From Polychytrium aggregatum (taxonomy: Eukaryota; Chytridiomycota; Chytridiomycetes; Polychytriales): DNA of 64,000 nucleotides. This document shows positions 56,901 to 64,000 of this stretch, piece by piece. The notes beneath the pieces were generated by a model, which saw only the letters and a list, made by a program, of their open reading frames with translations, did not search any database and was not told where the DNA came from. The stretch spans positions 124,001 through 188,000 of the forward strand of contig NW_026516207.1 in NCBI RefSeq assembly GCF_025602895.1, in the 5' to 3' direction. A program made the position numbers and the translations under genes. Within the stretch, counting starts at the first letter, position 1. Each line of letters begins with the position of its first letter.

Positions 56901-59900
56901 AGTTCGCAGCTCAACATCACCCAGCTGGAGCGTCGGCAGCTTCTACTTGAGATCATTCAAGAGCTGGAAATCGTCGAATGTGGTACCCGCTTTGAACTGT
57001 ACTATATGGAGCAGTATGCCAAGAAGCACGGCAAGGAGCTTGGCTATCGAATCGATCGAGCAACGTTCCGGCGCCTTGCTGCCAGTATGGAGCAAGACGG
57101 TCAACTCAAGGTCTATAATGTGCAAATTCCGGTAGGCGGTATTCGTGCATGCCGCGGACAGCACAGTGCTTACTGAGATGCATCGTCGAGGGTTGCGAAT
57201 GCAGCCGACTTTATACTGGCTTTGCACGCAATTTGAATTGGTGACACTGCTGCCGAGTGCTGTCGGGTATCGAGACACTGTCGCGATCCTGCAGTTGGTT
57301 CTCTTTGGTATCTCGGCTGGAGCGCTTAGTCTGCTGTGATGCTCCTTGCTGACGGTGCTGTGGCTGCTTCCGAACCAGCGCCTCAACGGAAAGCACTATT
57401 TCAAGATGCTCCTGATCCGCAACGACATCGATACAGGTTCCGAGCGGGTCCGCGAGTATGTCCGCAACCTGGTCAACCGGAATGTCGAGAGCTCGGTCAG
57501 CAAGAAAGTCAGGCTGCAAAGTCTCCCTGTCGACGACGATCTTGTTGTGGAGCGGGTCTTTGTGTCTCAACAGCCCTTGACCGTCACGACCTGGCAAACA
57601 GGCCAAGAGGACCACGAGCCTTTGGCGAACCAAAGCGACAATCACGATTCGCTCGCTAGCCAGTCCAGCCATAAGCAAGATGATTACAGTGGCGACACCT
57701 ATTGGTCCAACGTCGCTGCGACCTATGGATGGATCAGTGCCAAGTATATCCGCGCCAAGGTCTTCCATCGATTTATCTTATCGATGATTCTCGATCAGCG
57801 AGCCGAGGACACTTCGCCCGACAATGGCAGCGGCGCCTCGGCGTCTTCAAAGGGTAGTCGAGAGTACAAGGGCAATGGCGTACTCGACATCGCCAAGATC
57901 ATCCGCGAGATGCCTTTGGAGACGATGCTTTCGCTTGTCAGCATAACGGTGGACCACCCACCTCTCAGGGAGTATATCCAGAGCGCAGAGAATCGCTCCA
58001 AGAAAATGTGCGAGGTTGATCCCAAAGTCCTGAACTTTGACAGGTCCATCACCAGGATCAAGTCCAACATTCGGCTCGTCATCGAGACCCTAGAAATGTT
58101 CAAGGTTCTGGAGCGGAGCGCGAAGCCTCTTGCAAGCTATGCGGTTGAGGGAAACAACCAAGTGGCTGAGTTTCGGCTTTGCAAGATTGTCCCTGTATAC
58201 AACTATACCGATCCCAACCAACCCTACCTCAAGTCGTTCGATATTGATAGTTACCAAAGCTTCCAGGGCTTTTGGTCATATTTGCAATTCATTTGCGAAA
58301 CCTTCGCGACGCGAACAAGGAAACGAGAACATCCGGCAACAAGCCCCAAGTCGCATAAAGGCATGCCCCTCCATGAAATCGTCCAAAACCCACGCAACTG
58401 GAGACAGAGCTACCAGTTCGGCCCGCGGGAAAAGGAGTGCCTGAATGGTTACATTATCTACGATGGCGAAGTCCCCAAAGTGCCGCTCAACAACGATTCC
58501 ACTTTGCTCAAAATCGCTCGCGACCACAGTCTTCCGCTTGAAAAGATCAAGTTCTATTATCGCGGCGTCATCGACGACTATCAGAAGCGCCTCAATTTCC
58601 AGGAACGCCAGGCGAACCAGAACAAAATATCGCGACTGGCCAAAATAATGCGCCGGTCGGTGGCCCGCAAGGGCAAAGCCCATGGCCGCCGCGCCAAACG
58701 CAATGCCGGCGACAGCAACAGCGACAGCGACAGCAGTGGAGATGAGACGTGGAGAGACAACGGGCACGGCCATTCCACTAGCAGCCATACCAAAGACGAG
58801 GCCAGCGATGTACTATCGCCGCGTCGCTCGACTCGGCAACGTGGACTCAAGTCCCGGGATGACCTGGTCAACATCGATGCCTTTGAAAGTCGTCCGATCC
58901 AGGAGCATGTGCCCGTGATCACAGACGTACAGACTTTCAACAAATCGCTCCTGTTCAAAAAGACACGATATCGCTATCCCTGGTCCGCCGAAGAGGACAA
59001 TCTGCTCATCTACGGATACGTGATCATGGCTAGCCTGAAATGCAAGATGTCGTGGCACCCTCTCCGCACACTTTTTTTGGAGTGGAACAAGAGGCATAAC
59101 ACATCACTAGCGCCGTTCCTGGCCCCAGAGGAGTATCTGATCCAAGGCGGCGGCGATTTGAACAGCGGAGCAGAAGTTGGCAAGCGCAAACTCCAGGGAA
59201 ACGCCGATACTCTTCGGCGTCGCCTTATCGTGCTCCTGAAGTCCACCGATCTGGCCAATCGAATCCATAGGCTCTCAGAGTATTGGAAAATCGCATATCT
59301 CCGTGGTGTCGGGGCCGGAAAGTTTGAGATAATCGACGTCACCGTTCCCAAGACCGTACCTCATCTGCAGCTCATCGACTATGTCATGTTTCTCAAGGCC
59401 AAGTGGGAAAGCGAAGATGGGACCGACGAAGGCGCATCTGCGCTTCGGTAAGTGCATGTTGCCGCCGTGTATTTGTGTCGGTAGGATCTGCCGCGCGGCC
59501 GATCGAGGAAAGTGCTGCATACGACCTGATTTACACATTGCCGACGGGCTACGGGCAGCATGATCACCGCAACGCGATGAGGAGGAGCTCGTGGTTTTGT
59601 TGGGAATGTGTGGATGTGATCATGCCCCAGAACCCACAGTCATTGCAACCAGGGGATTGACTGACACCTTGTCTTCTTGACACGCATCAATGCTGCTAGA
59701 TACTCGAGTGTCTTGAATGAACGTAATTACTTGCCCGCAACCGTGGCCTTGTTGGAAGAGCAATTCCAAGTTGTTAAATCAGTTGGTTTCGCGGGCGAGT
59801 CCACGGTCGATGTTGTCAACAAGCCTGTCTTTGCGCTTGGACAGCAGAACAGCGTCCGAAGCCAGCTGCTGGCAATGTATTCGCAGAGCATGTCCGGATT

Positions 59901-62762
59901 GCTGTACTATTCCGGCCTGGTTGACGACACGACCCAGCACGAGCTCCCTGATCTGGACACTGACATCAATCTAGAGTCCAAGTTGATCAAAGCGGTGTTG
60001 ATGGTAAGTGCTTTGGTGTATGAGTTTGGATCCGACCAGGACACTGTTTACATAGCAAGTGAACTACACCCGGCCAGAAGTGTCCTGGTAGCAGACGACG
60101 AAGCAAGGCCCCCATGGCGACGATCCCTGAGTAACCACGCTTTGTCCACAGAGCGTGCTTGCTACTCAAGACTCGGAATACGATTCCGAGAAGGCCATGA
60201 TGATCCTGGCTCGATATTCAGACCAGCAGCTGGCCAATGCGACGTCGATGCTGCACGAACATGGATCGATTTGTCGAAGCAAGCTTATGGGACCGCTCAA
60301 GCGGCTTCCTGGTCGAGGCTACCAAATCTCAGAGAAGTACGCAGGCGAACGCGGGATATGAAAGCCATGGCCTCGATGGCCGACTCCACACAGTCCAGGA
60401 GAACGAAGATCGGGTGGACGGGCTGTGAGGGACGATACAGTGTTGGCATTTATGGCGCCCCTTTCGATCCGCGATTATGTGGGGCGATGTTTGGGCAAAG
60501 ATCCATGCCCGTGATATCGACGCAGCCAAGGCCATAGTCCGCAGTGGACGTGTGCCCTAAAATGCTAGCTCAGTCACGGACCCGTTGTATTTGCTGATCC
60601 TGTTAAACTTTGGTGTCTAGGTTCTTGCATGTTCTCACTGGCGTGTGGCCCAAGACTTTGTTCCAGGAAGCGAAGGAGTTTTATGCACAGCTGCAAACTG
60701 AGCTACCCAAGCAGTCAAACACAGTGTATCGATTCGAACCCCTGCTCAAAGATGGCTGTATGATGGTTCTGCTGGACTTGATGGGATATCGCCGCCTCAC
60801 TCCCAAGATCATGTTTGAGAAGTCGCCTATCGATAGCAACATGCGCATGACCGGACGCCGTTCTATGTATCGACTGGGTAAGCCGAGGTTTGGTCGTACT
60901 GGTGCTGGTGCTGGTGCTGGTGCTGGTGCTGGTGCTGGTGCTGGTGCTGGTGCTGGTGCTGGTGCTGGTGCTGGTGCTGGTGCTGGTGCTGGTGCTGGTG
61001 CTGGTGCTGGTGCTGGTGCTGGTGCTGGTGCTGGTGCTGGTGCTGGTGCTGGTGCTGGTGCTGGTGCTGGTGCTGGTGCTGGTGCTGGTGCTGGTGCTGG
61101 TGCTGGTGCTGGTGCTGGTGCTGGTGCTGGTGCCGCATAGATGGACCAAGGGAATCAAGCTTGGCGACGAAAGGGATGCGCACTCGTATACCAATCTTTG
61201 CGCTCCTCCATGAATTCTGGTTTGTTCGTGGCAGCACATGAAGAAGATTCGGTCGTACCCATATTTAGCGACCTGGACGACGACACAGCAATGTCTGGCA
61301 TATCGAAGTCGCAGCCATGCTCGCAAGCCTATCCTCCTATCGACGAGAGCCTCCTCGAAAGCCAGGATCCAAGCGATCCTGCGATTGACACGATTCGACG
61401 CTGTGGCCAAGAGAACGCAGAGCATGTGGCTGAAGTGGAGTGCGCATTGTACCTCTACGCAACCATAGTCCAAGCGGGTCGGTTGGGTATATCCTTGCTC
61501 AATATCAAGGCAAGTTGGTTGAACTGGCAGGGGCAGATCTGGCGCGTGCTGAAGAGATGGTGGCATGGAGATGCCGCAACCCAAGCCGCTGGTGATGATG
61601 ACCTCAGAATGGCCGCGTCGATCGCCACTACAGCGACTCTCTCCCCGTTGGACTAACCCACAGCGCCAAATACAGAGGCAAGCTCAGCAAGACTCGGTCA
61701 GACTGAGCGACTCTCAGCTGCGACTTCAGGTTGACAAGCTGTCGGCTTTGCGCCATCCGAGGATCGACATATCGATTGTTGCCAAAGTGGGCTACCTGGA
61801 GGAAAGATATGTGTCACATCGATATCTCGATGCCTGGACGATCAGCATCAACTGCGCGGATCAAGACTTGCAGAGCATGTGGGAGAAGCAGGTCCAGCGT
61901 GGTCAAGATGCCCTGGATTACGTCCAACCCAAGCTGTGGACCAGCATCAATGGGCAGGAGAACTCGAAAATCCTGCGGATGTGCCTCCAGACGCTGTCCG
62001 GCGCCATATTGCGGTCGCCGGGCGTGCTGCAGGTGAGTACGACTGACTGATAACCACAACCGCCAAGTGGGAGCCGCAGTGCACATGGCTGTACGATGCA
62101 CGATGCACGATGCACGATCTCGAGCACGGCCGGTATCTTAGTGAGCATGTTTGCTGAGAGCGCCGCCGTCTTGTCCTCAACAGTCGCAGCTTTATCAGTG
62201 GTTTTCCACTGTCCTCACATATACCGAGATGCTCAAGCTGCTCGATATTCTCGTCGACCAAGGCGTTTGCCGGCGACAGTACCTGCTGAAGCCAAAGGCG
62301 ATCCAGAGCATCCTGGACGACGACGATGATGATGATGGCGACGGGCGTTTCTATCGAGAATGTGGTATGTCATACGAGCTGGCTATTTGTGCGAATTGAA
62401 AAGCGCCTGTCTGTTGGTTAAGAGACCTGAGCAGGAGTCGATTGCGGCAACGAAGGGCGAGGAACAGTTGACATGCATCGGGAGACGAGGCGGATTCCTT
62501 CCTAAATCCGTGCCGGGTCACGGAATAGCGTGGGAGGTGAAGGCGTGCGCACTTGGTAGATGGAAGTGTGAGCCGATCATCTGGAATAGTCGGTTGATGC
62601 GGAACTAACTGTTGTGCGGTGTTGCATGACTGTTGTGCGGTGTTGCATGACTGCTGTGCCTCTCTAGATGCCAATGTTATTGACGAGAATAAGCTCACAT
62701 GCTACTATCCCGAGGAGAGCTTCTTCCTATCCGTACAACATGAAACGGGACACCTTGCTTGA
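53902..62762 (+). CDS. TFC3: TFIIIC largest subunit (B-block binding, GTF3C1/Tfc3-like) with embedded PHD-like finger
   Basis: Fifteen exons: 53902-54642, 54793-55037, 55255-55525, 55623-55979, 56064-56412, 56547-56584, 56658-57131, 57379-59447, 59700-60003, 60152-60336, 60621-60877, 61235-61509, 61664-62032, 62184-62364, 62668-62762. They give 2,069 aa in a single frame (human GTF3C1 2,109). It binds the B box of tRNA genes and, with the rest of TFIIIC, recruits TFIIIB. An N-terminal winged helix is followed by an acidic Ser-rich linker, then the B-block winged helix (NHLRVLALILKGRANGVTQV). Further winged-helix segments, a SANT-like region near residue 1360 (RYPWSAEEDNLL), a long C-terminal helical region and an acidic tract (ILDDDDDDDGDG) follow. 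Residues about 670-714 form a PHD-like Cys/His cluster that I do not know from this family. Introns 5 and 12 have GC donors; the exon 1/2 junction is the least certain. Confidence 0.9.
60901..61134. repeat. Perfect hexanucleotide repeat, 38 copies (ggtgct), in TFIIIC1 intron 11
   Basis: Thirty-eight exact ggtgct units plus one ggtgcc lie in intron 11 (60878-61234), starting 23 nt after the donor GTAAGC. The frame reading poly-Gly-Ala through it is not coding: the upstream exon ends at RSMYRL with a strong donor, and the next exon resumes at AHEEDSVVPIF in phase. Such a long pure array is expected to vary in length between strains. Confidence 0.96.
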
Positions 62763-63376
62763 GTCTCCGGCCATGCTCCTCTCGATCTTGAATACATCTG
62801 TGCATCCAATGGGCTCATGTTCATCGCCGTCCGCTGCTTCGCAAGTCTTGTCGATATTGTCGCTGCGATCAGGTGCGCGAAACATCGTGGTCTGATCGCC
62901 AAGCGTTTTGGCTTGCACCGCACGTCAAACTCCTTCGCCCGGCGCACAGGCATAGGCACCACCGCAGAGTCACCGCCCCGAGGCATTTGCTCGCCAACGA
63001 GGAGCGTCGTGGGCATGAAGCGAGCTGGGCATGAAGCGAGCTGGGCCACCGACCTGACCCACCTCTCGCGAGGAGCGTGGCTCCCCTCTCGGTGTGTCTC
63101 GCCGGGCATCTCGTCTGCTCTCGCTGGCTCTCGGGCCTCCTCGCCGTCCTTGTGCCACAAGCATTTTTTTTCTCGTCGCTGCTTGGGCCGGCCGGTCTGC
63201 GGCCCGAAAGACACTGGGGCACCCTTTTTTTTCGCCCTTCTTCCTCGTTCGCATCTTCCGCTGAACGCCCGTTGCCTCGACAACCCGCATAGAGCCTCGC
63301 TGGATCCGTCCTAGACGCTCTATCCTCTCTCCGCTCAACGCTTCGACCCCACCGTCTCGCACGTATCTTCGCCACC
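62763..63376. other. Intergenic spacer
   Basis: 3' flank of TFIIIC1 and promoter/5' UTR of the next gene. It contains a duplicated gaagcgagctgggcat unit near 63016-63045 and T8-T9 runs at about 63166 and 63222. No gene was recognised. Confidence 0.5.
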
Positions 63377-63726
63377 ATGTCCAAGAGGCAGAACAAGAAG
63401 GGAACTGTCATGTCCCTGCAGGAGTTCAATGCCGCCGAAGGTTGACGACCCATCCGCCTTTTCCGTGTCTGCACCTCGCGCACACTGTGGCTGAAATCAA
63501 CAGAGGATGTGGCCGGCGGATGCAGCATCTCGCTGGTGCTCATTCGCGACCGATCTTGGGGCACCGCCCCGCAAGCCGGGCCCCTTCTCCGGCGGTGTTG
63601 AGGAGGAGCACACTCTCAAAGACCTCGACTAAATCGCTTTTGCTCTTGTCCGTCTCCCCTCCTCTTATTCTGCGCCTTCAGAGTATGGCTCCTGGGCTGA
63701 CGATATCGGAGACCTCCCCACCGCTC
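63377..63726 (+). CDS. eIF4B-like translation factor, 5' end only (partial)
   Basis: The first exon, 63377-63440, starts at an ideal initiation context (gccaccATG) and encodes MSKRQNKKGTVMSLQEFNAA. It splices at phase 1 (GAA G|GTTGAC) to 63682-63726, which encodes EYGSWADDIGDLPTA and ends at a GTACGT donor. A short Lys-rich start, a SLxxF motif and a SWADD-DLPTAP-like sequence are the typical opening of fungal eIF4B (Tif3) and related RRM translation factors. These stimulate the eIF4A helicase and mRNA recruitment. The RRM and repeats would lie beyond the window edge, so the identification is tentative. The last 270 bases look like intron, and no further exon could be placed. Confidence 0.55.
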
Positions 63727-64000
63727 GTACGTGCTTTCGCAGTTGCTCTTGCGAGTCAATTCCGCTCCGCCGCCACAGCAAAGACCGTTGTTGGCGTATC
63801 CTCCTTGGCTATCGCGAGCGACGGCCGACATGATCGTGGCTTCCTCGAGCGATGTACAATCCACACACATGTTCAGCAACAACGCACTGTGCTGGACATG
63901 ATTGGCGTGGTGGCGGGTCGCACCCGAGCGGCGACTTGCGTGTCTGAAGTGACTCCCATCGCAATCTCTGTCTCGGCTGCGAAGGGCTGTCATTCCGTTG

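Noticed and set aside
60715-61584. Poly-Gly-Ala, poly-Ser-Thr, poly-His-Gln and poly-Val-Leu frames
   Set aside because: All arise from the ggtgct array inside TFIIIC1 intron 11.

Overview
The window reads as nuclear DNA of an early-diverging fungus, most likely a chytrid. This is inferred from gene content and architecture, not from a marker gene. Genes lie on both strands and are rich in short introns (about 80, mostly 60-250 nt, almost all GT-AG). They encode conserved eukaryotic housekeeping proteins. Coding GC is moderately high, and introns and spacers are full of small tandem repeats. No prokaryotic, plasmid or viral feature and no mobile element was seen. Exon models were built by eye from splice signals, reading-frame phase and protein-family continuity. 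Every joined model except the first gene and the partial last gene gives an uninterrupted frame of the expected family length; the start of eIF3g is also provisional.

Layout. 0.3-4.4 kb (-): long coiled-coil protein of unknown function. 5.0-6.8 kb (+): GMPPA-type GDP-mannose pyrophosphorylase. 7.2-11.2 kb (+): HMT1/ABCB6-type ABC half-transporter. 11.6-12.7 kb (-): METTL21-like methyltransferase, divergent from mitochondrial DNA polymerase gamma (13.2-17.2 kb, +). 17.8-19.6 kb (-): hexokinase with an N-terminal hydrophobic anchor. 21.7-22.7 kb (-): holocytochrome-c synthase. 24.2-26.4 and 29.3-29.9 kb (+): two related genes of unknown function sharing an RVxF-type motif block. 32.2-35.1 kb (+): paraoxonase/arylesterase-like protein.

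From 36.7 kb the window is denser: eIF3g (+), an EFM7/NNT1-type methyltransferase (+), TTC27/Emw1 (+), proteasome subunit Rpn3/PSMD3 (-), splicing factor SF3B3/Rse1 (-), the largest TFIIIC subunit (+), and the 5' end of an eIF4B-like gene (+) that leaves the window.

The genes do not form one pathway. Three act in mitochondria or metal and heme handling (POLG, HCCS, HMT1-like), two in sugar metabolism (hexokinase, GMPPA), and the right half in translation, proteolysis, splicing and Pol III transcription. Points that stand out are the RVxF paralogue pair, a PHD-like zinc finger inside TFIIIC1, the anchored hexokinase, a 15-nt microexon, a raised share of GC-AG introns, and tandem repeats placed inside introns of at least five genes.
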